Part shown: positions 41,801 to 47,700 of the stretch, piece after piece
How positions within the stretch are numbered: the first letter of the stretch is position 1
Layout: each line of letters begins with the position of its first letter
From: Dasyornis broadbenti
Lineage: Eukaryota > Chordata > Aves > Passeriformes > Dasyornithidae
Direction of reading: 5' to 3'
Assembly (NCBI GenBank): GCA_013397935.1
Contig: VZRN01001308.1
Coordinates: forward strand, 205,730 to 269,729
DNA: 64,000 nucleotides
Position numbers and translations under genes: made by a program
Notes under the pieces: generated by a model
Databases searched by the model: none
Told to the model about the DNA's origin: nothing
Seen by the model: only the letters and a program-made list of their open reading frames with translations

Positions 41801-42179
41801 TTATTTCAAGTATTTAATGATGTTCCTGACTCCTATTATTTCAGAGAATTAAATTCACGTTTTAGAGACAGTTTGTGTAAGATATCTTTGTAATACAAAT
41901 TTCTTACTAAAAGTCTGTATTTAAATACCACACTAACAGTTCAATTTCCAGACCAAGAAAATTAATTACACATTATCAAGTATGTGAAAACCTCAAGAAA
42001 AAACATGGTAAAAGCTGCTGTCAACTAACTTCAGATCCTCAGCTTTAGGAACTTCATAATAGATCTTACCTGGTGAGAATAGGGACCATGTCTTGCCCGC
42101 TGCCATGTTCTTTCTCCCATTGCTCAAGCAAAGTAGTGAGCTCAGCCTTGGAGTCCACATGCCCAGATCCTGAAGTCAT
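2617..42179 (-). CDS. DCAF1: DCAF1 (VPRBP), CUL4-DDB1 ubiquitin ligase substrate receptor; spliced, 22 coding exons present, last one off the window
   Basis: The protein recruits substrates to the nuclear CRL4 (CUL4-DDB1-RBX1) E3 ligase and is also known to work with the UBR5-DYRK2 complex; in primates it is the host factor hijacked by lentiviral Vpr/Vpx. Seen here: the joined exons (4,459 nt, 1,486 codons plus 1 nt) give an unbroken frame that follows human DCAF1 end to end. Order of parts: alpha-solenoid N-terminal half (about residues 40-800), LisH motif (about 841-873), proline/serine-rich linker and helix-loop-helix before the propeller (about 880-1070), WD40 propeller (about 1075-1390) with WDxR motifs at 1240-1243 and 1276-1279, and an acidic Glu/Asp tail from about 1391. 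All introns are GT-AG and phases match at every junction. The start is the ATG at 42179, in the same place as the human start. Missing: about 20 C-terminal residues. I see no frameshift or stop. Confidence 0.97.
2873..15391 (-). other. DCAF1: DCAF1 intron between coding exons 21 and 22 (12.5 kb)
   Basis: This is the longest complete intron of the gene. The proteins on both sides join without a gap relative to human, so no coding exon is missing from it. It is AT-rich, CpG-poor sequence with scattered simple repeats: a tandem CATGGAATTCT duplication near 6347-6374, a G-rich tract at 6414-6433 and a C9 run at 9438-9446. The longest open frame (190 codons, minus strand, 5430-6002) shows no domain or conserved pattern. 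I see no RNA gene or recognisable transposon. Confidence 0.8.
6414..6433 (+). repeat. G-rich tract, G-quadruplex-prone
   Basis: Three uninterrupted G runs (6, 5 and 7 bases) separated by single A and T bases, then A-rich sequence. On the transcribed (minus) strand of DCAF1 it reads as a C-rich, pyrimidine-only run. Confidence 0.7.
15392..15496 (-). CDS. DCAF1: DCAF1 coding exon 21 (residues 1367-1401), last propeller strand and start of acidic tail
   Basis: Acceptor CCCCTGCAG before 15496, donor CAG|gtgaga after 15392. It encodes NQGSMDAMNMDTVCRLYEVG then RQRLAEDEEDEEEDQ. The switch to Glu/Asp near residue 1391 marks the end of the WD40 fold. Confidence 0.95.
16412..16485 (-). CDS. DCAF1: DCAF1 coding exon 20 (residues 1342-1366), WD40 propeller
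   Basis: Acceptor GTTTTCCAG before 16485, donor GAG|gtaaag after 16412. It encodes ATIDVKRNIFDLCTDSKDCY then LAVIE. Short, but fixed by phase and homology on both sides. Confidence 0.94.
17209..17313 (-). CDS. DCAF1: DCAF1 coding exon 19 (residues 1307-1341), WD40 propeller
   Basis: Acceptor TGTTTCAG before 17313, donor ATAG|gtaaga after 17209. It encodes AMLQADDEDDLLEERMRSPF then GSSFRTFNATDYKPI, with conservative changes from human (LLEERMRSP for LMEERMKSP). Confidence 0.95.
17769..17862 (-). CDS. DCAF1: DCAF1 coding exon 18 (residues 1276-1306), WD40 with second WDxR
   Basis: Acceptor CTTCTTCAG before 17862, donor G|gtagga after 17769. It encodes [20 protein letters not shown] then VFNYTGTVMYG. 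WDLR at 1276-1279 is the second DWD box; its Arg lines up with human Arg1283. One difference from human is Tyr for His in VFNYTG. Confidence 0.95.
18396..18629 (-). CDS. DCAF1: DCAF1 coding exon 17 (residues 1198-1275), WD40 with first WDxR (DWD box)
   Basis: Acceptor CTCTAAAAG before 18629 after a good pyrimidine tract. It encodes [20 protein letters not shown], then [20 protein letters not shown] and HPNGLEVIVNTEI; 78 whole codons. WDVR at 1240-1243 is the first DWD box; its Arg lines up with human Arg1247, needed for DDB1 binding. The donor ATT|gtatcc after 18396 is weak: no purine at the last exon base, T at intron position 4 and C at position 5. Confidence 0.95.
20017..20101 (-). CDS. 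DCAF1: DCAF1 coding exon 16 (residues 1169-1197), WD40 propeller
   Basis: Acceptor TCGGCAG before 20101, donor CAT|gtaagt after 20017. It encodes KHSFPDDHYVEFSKHSQDRV then IGTKGDIAH. Human has TED where this has PDD. The exon was fixed by phase (it completes the split Lys) and by homology, because the translated piece is short. Confidence 0.94.
20878..20960 (-). CDS. DCAF1: DCAF1 coding exon 15 (residues 1142-1168), WD40 propeller
   Basis: Acceptor AAATCCAG before 20960, donor AA|gtaggt after 20878. It encodes [20 protein letters not shown] followed by MKSVFDM, ending in phase 2 within a Lys codon. Trp1152 lines up with human Trp1156, a residue reported in structures as part of the surface contacted by lentiviral Vpr/Vpx; it is conserved here. 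Confidence 0.95.
21659..21857 (-). CDS. DCAF1: DCAF1 coding exon 14 (residues 1075-1141), first WD40 blades
   Basis: Acceptor CCTTCTCTAG before 21857, donor AGG|gtaagg after 21659. It encodes RFRPISVFREANEDESGFTC, then [20 protein letters not shown] and NSAITHLEPSR. The pattern of a strand, a Gly-containing turn and LKLYN is typical of a WD40 repeat. It appears identical to human. Confidence 0.96.
22746..24006 (-). CDS. DCAF1: DCAF1 coding exon 13 (residues 655-1074), LisH motif and pre-propeller linker
   Basis: This is the largest exon, 1,261 nt or 28% of the coding sequence seen. Acceptor CCTCTCTAG before 24006, donor AGCAG|gtaag after 22746. Order: end of the solenoid (GISIILGVAEGEFFIHDAEI onward, then DADQIRALACKALVGLSRSS), the LisH dimerisation motif at about 841-873 (FPEKELLLLIRNHLISKGLG then ETASVLTKEADL), an Ala/Ser/Pro-rich disordered linker (about 880-950) that carries most differences from human, then conserved IRVLRQKSDHGAYSQSPAIK, a helix LDSIITEYLREQHARCKN and CPPFSLFTPHQCPEPK. 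This last part precedes the propeller and is known in the family to help bind DDB1. The exon is CpG-rich compared with the surrounding introns. Confidence 0.97.
25065..25189 (-). CDS. DCAF1: DCAF1 coding exon 12 (residues 613-654)
   Basis: Acceptor GTCTTCCAG before 25189, donor G|gtaagc after 25065. It encodes RNDTVRYALDVLAILTVVPK to GSTVSTV and leaves the first base of a Gly codon. It is close to human (Tyr for Phe, Pro for Ser). Confidence 0.96.
26343..26512 (-). CDS. DCAF1: DCAF1 coding exon 11 (residues 557-612)
   Basis: Acceptor CCCTGCAG before 26512, donor AG|gtgagc after 26343. It encodes ACSYTHEQIVEMMEFLIEYG to CNWKTYYA and ends in phase 2 inside an Arg codon. A hydrophobic helix pair near the end of the exon (KLSCVQLMLQLISIA) fits the solenoid fold. 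Confidence 0.96.
27702..27911 (-). CDS. DCAF1: DCAF1 coding exon 10 (residues 487-556)
   Basis: Acceptor TTTCTGAAG before 27911, donor AAG|gtgagg after 27702. It encodes ISTLEILNLEDQGALLSDDE to VHPQPPYK, 70 whole codons, with one conservative difference from human (ALRRYFE for ALRKYFE). Confidence 0.96.
28727..28906 (-). CDS. DCAF1: DCAF1 coding exon 9 (residues 427-486)
   Basis: Acceptor GCTTTCTAG before 28906, donor CTG|gtaagg after 28727. It encodes VCMHPHNVLSDVVNYTLWLM to DGLRRLVNL, 60 whole codons, including the conserved Cys/His-containing run ECSHASGCCHATMFF. It matches human apart from a His for Tyr in the FDRHDG turn. Confidence 0.96.
30157..30315 (-). CDS. DCAF1: DCAF1 coding exon 8 (residues 374-426)
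   Basis: Acceptor CTTCCTCAG before 30315, donor AGG|gtaaga after 30157. It encodes HLASLLLHNKFATEFVAHGG to YNQDAMER, 53 whole codons of helical repeat, matching human. Confidence 0.96.
31509..31610 (-). CDS. DCAF1: DCAF1 coding exon 7 (residues 340-373)
   Basis: Acceptor TTTTCTCAG before 31610, donor AAG|gtaaat after 31509. It encodes LLPIFMQLGSRELMMYYIDL to FEALK, 34 whole codons. It matches human except conservative changes (MMYY for MMFY, KRT for KQT). Confidence 0.96.
31611..32759 (-). other. DCAF1: DCAF1 intron between coding exons 6 and 7, with a perfect inverted repeat
   Basis: A 1,149-nt GT-AG intron. Its notable content is the inverted repeat at 32550-32582, about 180 bases downstream (in transcript sense) of the exon 6 donor. 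Otherwise unremarkable. Confidence 0.8.
32550..32582. repeat. Perfect 13-bp inverted repeat with 7-nt spacer
   Basis: Left arm GTTTGAGTATTAC (32550-32562), spacer CTAACAA (32563-32569), right arm GTAATACTCAAAC (32570-32582). All 13 pairs match. In RNA from either strand it would fold into a hairpin. It is too short to name as a transposon or a microRNA precursor. Confidence 0.9.
32760..33263 (-). CDS. DCAF1: DCAF1 coding exon 6 (residues 172-339), solenoid with acidic disordered insert
   Basis: Acceptor TGGAACAG before 33263, donor GAG|gtgagc after 32760; 168 whole codons. It opens with the helix VALVLRRLRELQ. A low-complexity, charged insert follows (about residues 184-290; includes ENKRPSPRK, DEEAVDMDYG and SSHKTSSRVNS). 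The exon closes with the conserved MFVELSNSSWSEMSPWVIG and the helix ending GEYQE. The insert carries most of the substitutions and small length changes against human, as expected for a disordered loop; the flanks are almost invariant. Confidence 0.96.
34090..34227 (-). CDS. DCAF1: DCAF1 coding exon 5 (residues 126-171)
   Basis: Acceptor CCCTTTTAG before 34227, donor CTG|gtaatg after 34090. It encodes EGIVENLFKWAREADQPLRT through RDENSQL, 46 whole codons of the armadillo-like solenoid. Confidence 0.96.
35946..36059 (-). CDS. DCAF1: DCAF1 coding exon 4 (residues 88-125)
   Basis: Acceptor CTTCTGCAG before 36059, donor AAG|gtatca after 35946. It encodes LVNAYVMTSREPPLNTAACR through TAVVFQEK, 38 whole codons, with no difference from human that I can see. 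The donor has no G at intron position 5, so it is a moderate match to consensus. Confidence 0.96.
37004..37077 (-). CDS. DCAF1: DCAF1 coding exon 3 (residues 63-87)
   Basis: Acceptor CCCACAG before 37077, donor GCG|gtaggt after 37004. It encodes GRADPECMLGHLLRILF followed by KNDDFMNA, the first helices of the solenoid. Only a 254-nt intron separates it from coding exon 2. Confidence 0.95.
37332..37408 (-). CDS. DCAF1: DCAF1 coding exon 2 (residues 37-62)
   Basis: Acceptor TTCTGCAG before 37408, donor G|gtaagg after 37332. It encodes the charged stretch starting RMSELIEKETEEYRKG and ending DDRHP, which is nearly invariant in vertebrate DCAF1. It completes the split Arg and leaves one base of the next Gly codon. 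Confidence 0.96.
37409..42069 (-). other. DCAF1: DCAF1 intron between coding exons 1 and 2 (4.7 kb)
   Basis: First coding intron. It holds an AACTTAG-based minisatellite at about 37810-37866 and very AT-rich stretches at about 37921-38008 and 38231-38280. No open frame with conserved features was seen on either strand. Confidence 0.8.
37810..37866. repeat. Short minisatellite built on AACTTAG
   Basis: Five copies of AACTTAG separated by short variable pieces (TAGT, TCTT, AAGTAGT, AAGT). A small local tandem duplication in the first coding intron. Confidence 0.8.
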
Positions 42180-42187
42180 GGCTTAGC
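42070..42187 (-). CDS. DCAF1: DCAF1 exon with start codon (residues 1-36)
   Basis: The ATG occupies 42179-42177. The acceptor is CCTTAG before 42187, after a short pyrimidine-rich stretch, leaving about 8 nt of 5' UTR; a second AG four bases further in is an alternative. The donor is ACCAG|gtaag at 42069. Residues run from MTSGSGHVDSKAEL to MVPILT. After residue 7 they match the human protein closely; residues 3-6 differ (human has TVVV). The exon ends in phase 2, splitting the Arg codon. Confidence 0.95.
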
Positions 42188-45100
42188 CTAAGGCAGAGGT
42201 AACAACCAGAAAAAAAAAGAGCATAAAAATGAGCAAGAAATCTCACCCTTTCACTATATTCATTGAAATAATCTAAATCAAATATTACAAGTCATTTGAA
42301 AGAGGCAAATAACGCTCAGCAACAAGGAGTGAGAAGATAAAGTGACAGAACAGTGCTTTCAAAGGTGAAAGTTTCTTTCTGGTCCTTTGCCTGCAGACTA
42401 AAGAACATGTGCACCTCTGAACACAAGTCCTGACTGGTGCTCCCCGGCCCTGACCAGGCTGGTTGGAATGCACAGCTCACCACAGCTGTGCTCACTGCTG
42501 AGCCCTTTAAAAGTTCTACCTCAACTCCCTGCGAAGACCTGAGTTACCCTTTGTGGTGATTTACACAAGAACCAACCCAGCCAGGGCAGCAAGATAGTGA
42601 TCAGTGCTGTTATCCCCGTTTAGCGCCCTGCAGCCAGCAGTGGAAGCGCCAACAAACTCCTCAGGTCCACGGTACCGAGGAGCAGAGGCAGCGGCCCCGA
42701 GCACTGCGGGCAGTGGGAGCAGCCCCAGGACGGCTGCAGCTGGGAAAGAGCCACGCACCACTTGTTCAGGGTTTCCAAGAACAGCCAGTGGCTCCGGTAG
42801 GAAGGAAGGATGATCACAGGAGGGAGCACTGGAGCAATTACTTCAGATTTATCAGCTTTGCATGACAGCAGCTGACAGAAGATTTATCTTCCCATCCTCA
42901 GAAGTGAGAAACTCCTACAGTACTGAGTGACTTGTTGAAGTACCATTTAATGAAGAGAACTATCACTGTAGGTTCTGTTTAAGCCTTTAAATTTCCAGGT
43001 GTCAGCTTTTGTCAATCTGATAAAAATCTAATAGAAATATTAACTGCCTAAACTAGAAGAAAATCTGCCTCAAAATACTGCTGCGCCCTTAGTTTCCAAC
43101 CTGACAGACTGTGATTGCTGTGAAGAGTTGAAACTTCTGGAGGAAGGAATACCCAAACCTAATTTATACATTGACTTTTTATTGGAGGTGGGGGAGCATA
43201 AACAAAGCAAAAGAGATTCCTTCAGATCCAAAAAACTAAAGACTTCCAGCATTTCTTTAGCCATAATAAAGCCAATATCTATCTGCCATGAGATTAAACA
43301 CCCCTTTGTCATAACTGACCCAGAGAAAGAAGATTTCAAACCAATGTTAAATACAGAAGTATTTAAGACAGTGACATACACATCAACTCCTGAAATACAT
43401 GTTCAGGAATCAGTCAAATGACAGACTCTAAAGGCAGCCATAGCATAGATTACATATGCATTTATAGCCCAAGTTCTCTCTGAAAAACATCACCATAATT
43501 TTAACTGTGTGTTGGACACCTCTGACTGTTTTAAAACCTTTCCTCACTCAGGGAATGGATGAACAATCCTATCTCTTGTCGCACAGGCACTTCTGAATTT
43601 AATGTACTGTGACTGGTTAGTTAAATGAGAAGCATGAAGTTAAGAACACTGGCTGAAGATTAAACTGGCAGAAGCTGCACAAAAGTCATAGCCCAAAGAC
43701 TACAAAAAGATAAACCTGTGACTACAAGAACACCATTTTGATACATGCTATATGAAGTAGGCATATGCTAACAAAAAAACACCTAAGCATGACGAAAGAT
43801 GATGTTTTCTAAATCACAAGTAATTATGATTTTATCTAGGGCATTCATTGTTCATTCATTCATTGCAGAACTACATCAGGAAATTCAATGCAAATGCATA
43901 AATTGCTTAGGAAGAAACACTACCTAGATGCAGGCAAAACCATAATGAGATTGTACATACACACACATCCCCCCCAAACACCTTTGAAAAGAAAAACTAT
44001 TCCAAGCTCATAGAGCTCCATTTCCTTTTTCATTAACTGAACACCACTTGCCAGCAGCACTTCAGAGCTTTTAAATATCACAGAAAAACATTCAGACCAA
44101 TCGACTCTGGGCCTCAGAATGGCAAGTGCTGTAACAAAATCTGCATTCAACCACTGCAGACATCCCCACCTTCATTCAGTACCCAAGGGATACAGAAAAA
44201 AGGGCCCTGCGACCTCAGAGCTTGCACAGGGCCTGTGCAGGCTCTACTGCAATCTGGAGAACAATTTACTTCCCCTAACAACCCTTAACTGTTCCTGCTG
44301 GAAAATAGGAAAGGTCCAGCAATACCTGCAACAGGTCAACAAAGTTCCAGTCAGGAAGGCCACAGAAACTGCTCACTCTGCCCTCTGGGACACCCTGTGC
44401 TATACCAAAAGCAAGAAAAAAACCAGAAAAAAACCAGCTATCCCTAAAACCTAGAGTATTGTCTCAATAAAGCACATTATTGGTCTCAATAACTGGTGCT
44501 GACACAAAGAGGGTTTTTTGAAATAAAATTATAACAAAAATGACACCCTTTCTCTCGGGACACAGCAATGACAGTGAATGTCTTGCCAAGGCATCTTGTC
44601 TCTTCCACGGGCTTATCCCTCCCAATCTATTCAAATAAATACAACTATTTTTGATGGCACCACAGAAATTGCTACTGTGCCCACTTTTTTCAAGAATTCC
44701 ACCTTAAATCAAAGTGAAGAGCTCTGTAGAGAGGACAAGAACATAAATGATATGAACTAACCTGTAACTGTCAGCAACACACCTGGTCTGATGGAGAGGA
44801 ATGCTGGGAGAACAGCTCTGACTTTCATTATTTCCCTGGGACAAGCTGCTGAACAAATTCCATCTTAAACTGCTCTACAAGAACCAGCAGAACCGATCAT
44901 ATTAAATTCAGGGGGCAGGGGGGATGTAATTTTTTTCTCTTAACACATTTTGAAAATCATGGCCTACTACAGATTTCAGTTTGAAAATCTAATAAGCTAA
45001 GGAATGGGATTTTTTCCCCCAAATAGCACTACTGCCAAAATATATTTAGAATCAATAGAACTCATATTAACAAAACACAAAGCACTTACTCAAAGGATTT

Positions 45101-46697
45101 GACTTTGAAAGACAAATATTTGCAGTCTTAACTACCATGGTGGCCACTGCCACTGAAAACCCACATGTGCCTGTTTCAGCACACCATGGTTGGTTCACGT
45201 GGTATTGCTGTAATATTAAACACTACTTTGTATTCCTGTATCACAGCAAAGGGTTTATGGACATTTTACCTTTCTGAGCTTAGATGTAAAAACTTTGACA
45301 GGAAAAGGAAACACAAAGTAATACTGAGACACAGATTCCTCAAGGTACTCAGATGTTTTTGAAACCTCAGACACTTTAGTGCTTGAGTCACCTTAGTGAG
45401 ACACCTCTGAACAGAGAGGAAATACAATTGCAGTGACCTCTAACCACAAACCTTGATTCAGTGCCTGGAACAGCTGGAGCAGTTCAGCTCCACCCTTCTG
45501 TCCACCGACACATCGGAGCCTCACTCCAACTGCAACACCGCTACAGGGGTTGATGCTTATTGATGCTGTGTTCAGGGCAAGGATCAGAAGGTTCTGAACA
45601 CACTGACTTCCCACAGATAAACATTTTAAAGTATGAAATGTCTTAGTGAATATAAATATACTTGTAAAATCTGAAAACCAACAGTTTGGTTATCTGGGAA
45701 ACGAACACAAAAGCCCTAAATTAGCAATTTAAATGGAAAATGAAAGAGCCACACAATAAAACAAAAATTATACCGCAAGCAAAAAAAAAAAAACAAAACT
45801 CCTGAAAATCTCAATTTTAACCAACTTTGTAGAAAGACTACACATTTAAATTAATGTGCACATTAAACTAATGGACAAAAATTACAAGAAGATTTGTAAT
45901 GCCACATGAATAGCAGCAACTCAAATTCTAAAAACTGCACTTTGAGTCAGCTTAAATAATCAAGTTTTACATTGCTTTCAAACATGACTCTAAGTAAGTC
46001 TGAGAACACAATGTAGAGGAGAAGACAAATGTAATAATGTAACACCACTACTGTGCTACCATACTTAACCATGTATAACCACTGTTAAATGCCCAGCAAA
46101 ACTCAACAGTGCATCTGTAGGTTCTTTCCTAATAATGATTTAACACAAAGAATTCCTTATTTTAAGAAAAAGCAAAATTCTCCCTCTCAGCACAAATATC
46201 CTTTAAAGAGGTGAAGTATCTGACAGCTATTTGTCTAAACCTGTTGAGCCTGAAACGACCACGTGGAAATTAAAGCTGAAGTATCACAAACTGTCAACAT
46301 TGAAGTTCATTGGTGGAAGTTATATACCACCAAGTAACAAAAGCCTCACAATCCCTGAAGAACAAAAATGTGGTTTGGTGTCCTACACTGAGGGAAGCTC
46401 TGAGAGAAGTCCTCGTTTTTTCAACTTCCCCGTTTAACAGGGCTCCAAACTGGCTGTTACTACTGAACGTATCCCTAATGTTGCTTTTAAATATTTGTTT
46501 AAAAATTCATCTTTTTTTTTTTTCAATTAAGTCATTTTAAGGACATATAACCATAAGGTTAAACAGTTTCCTGGAATTTCCCCTTTTACAAAACAAATTT
46601 GAAACTACGTTCTGACCTGGCAGGACAAGCCCAAAAAACAGGAAGAAACTTCTACTGTCTACAAAATAAAGGGGAAAAAAAAAAAAAAAAACCACTC
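42188..46697 (-). other. DCAF1: Sequence between the ATG exon and the promoter CpG island, presumed 5' UTR intron of DCAF1
   Basis: The acceptor at the ATG exon implies at least one non-coding exon upstream, and the CpG island beyond the gap is the obvious place for it. Contents: a CpG-rich block at about 42600-42790, ATTCATT tandem copies near 43844-43864, a duplicated AGAAAAAAACC at about 44413-44434, and an A-rich run (46674-46691) touching the gap. No conserved coding sequence is seen. Confidence 0.6.
42600..42790. promoter_or_regulatory. Small CpG-rich block upstream of the ATG exon
   Basis: About ten CpG dinucleotides fall within roughly 170 bases, surrounded by sequence with almost none. 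It lies about 420 bases upstream (in transcript sense) of the ATG exon. It could be an alternative promoter or 5' exon of DCAF1, or only a GC-rich island. No protein-coding pattern is seen. Confidence 0.35.
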
Positions 46698-47252
46698 NNN
46701 NNNNNNNNNNNNNNNNNNNNNNNNNNNNNNNNNNNNNNNNNNNNNNNNNNNNNNNNNNNNNNNNNNNNNNNNNNNNNNNNNNNNNNNNNNNNNNNNNNNN
46801 NNNNNNNNNNNNNNNNNNNNNNNNNNNNNNNNNNNNNNNNNNNNNNNNNNNNNNNNNNNNNNNNNNNNNNNNNNNNNNNNNNNNNNNNNNNNNNNNNNNN
46901 NNNNNNNNNNNNNNNNNNNNNNNNNNNNNNNNNNNNNNNNNNNNNNNNNNNNNNNNNNNNNNNNNNNNNNNNNNNNNNNNNNNNNNNNNNNNNNNNNNNN
47001 NNNNNNNNNNNNNNNNNNNNNNNNNNNNNNNNNNNNNNNNNNNNNNNNNNNNNNNNNNNNNNNNNNNNNNNNNNNNNNNNNNNNNNNNNNNNNNNNNNNN
47101 NNNNNNNNNNNNNNNNNNNNNNNNNNNNNNNNNNNNNNNNNNNNNNNNNNNNNNNNNNNNNNNNNNNNNNNNNNNNNNNNNNNNNNNNNNNNNNNNNNNN
47201 NNNNNNNNNNNNNNNNNNNNNNNNNNNNNNNNNNNNNNNNNNNNNNNNNNNN
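46698..47252. other. Assembly gap (555 N)
   Basis: A run of 555 undetermined bases. It sits between an A16 tract (left) and the very GC-rich CpG island (right). Part of the island, and possibly a non-coding first exon of DCAF1, is likely hidden here. All frames drawn across it are artefacts. Confidence 0.99.
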
Positions 47253-47314
47253 CTGCTGTCGGCCCCGCGCACCCCGCGGCGGCCGCGATCGTTGTGGAGG
47301 GCGCACACGTTTTT

Positions 47315-47348
47315 GCGTCACCGCGCTGCGTCACGGCGCGCGCGTCAC
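47315..47348 (+). promoter_or_regulatory. Three GCGTCAC (CRE/ATF half-site-like) motifs in a row
   Basis: GCGTCAC at 47315-47321, 47328-47334 and 47342-47348, spaced 13 and 14 bases start to start. TGCGTCA (first two copies) resembles the ATF/CREB family half site. Family knowledge suggests such sites; binding here is inferred. Confidence 0.5.
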
Positions 47349-47415
47349 GGCCGTGAGGGGAGCGGGGTGGGGGCCACGGGTTTGGCCGGCCTGCCGGGAA
47401 AGGGAGTACACGCAG

Positions 47416-47426
47416 TGCGCATGCGC
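47416..47426. promoter_or_regulatory. NRF1 site
   Basis: TGCGCATGCGC is a perfect match to the palindromic NRF1 consensus, inside the CpG island. Confidence 0.65.
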
Positions 47427-47453
47427 CTGCGCGAGCTGCCGCCGTAGGGGGTG

Positions 47454-47467
47454 CTGGGAGCTGTAGT
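47454..47467 (-). promoter_or_regulatory. ZNF143-type promoter motif
   Basis: On the minus strand ACTACAGCTCCCAG matches ACTAYRNNNCCCR, a motif frequent near starts of housekeeping genes. Its orientation agrees with transcription of DCAF1. Confidence 0.5.
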
Positions 47468-47700
47468 TCCCTTTGCGCACTGCCATTGCCCAGTGCTGCG
47501 GCTCCTGGCAGAAGGGTTTGTGCTCTCCTGGCGTTCTCCAGGGAGAGGGGCGAGGCTGTTGGCTCTGCTGCTTCCGGCGTGGCACAGAGGAGCCGTCGAG
47601 CAGCAGCTGGCGGCCCCGATACCCGCGCGTCCGCCCCGATAGCGTCGTGTTGCTGGGCACGCCGCCATCCGCCCTCCAGCCCCACGGCGGGACCATTACC

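Larger units (their letters stand above)
47253..47700 (-). promoter_or_regulatory. DCAF1: CpG island, probable DCAF1 promoter (partly lost in the gap)
   Basis: Dense CpG from the gap edge to about 47.7 kb, in contrast with all flanking sequence. It contains three GCGTCAC motifs (47315, 47328, 47342), an NRF1 palindrome TGCGCATGCGC (47416-47426) with another CTGCGCG just after, and, on the minus strand, ACTACAGCTCCCAG (47454-47467), which fits the ZNF143-type promoter motif ACTAYRNNNCCCR. These motifs are typical of broad, TATA-less housekeeping promoters. The island is the only one upstream of the DCAF1 ATG in this window. It may also drive a divergent transcript toward higher coordinates. 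I could not fix the transcription start. Confidence 0.75.

Noticed and set aside
46537..47685. Long frames of 218-382 codons on both strands
   Set aside because: They run through the 555 N bases; most of each 'protein' is undetermined.
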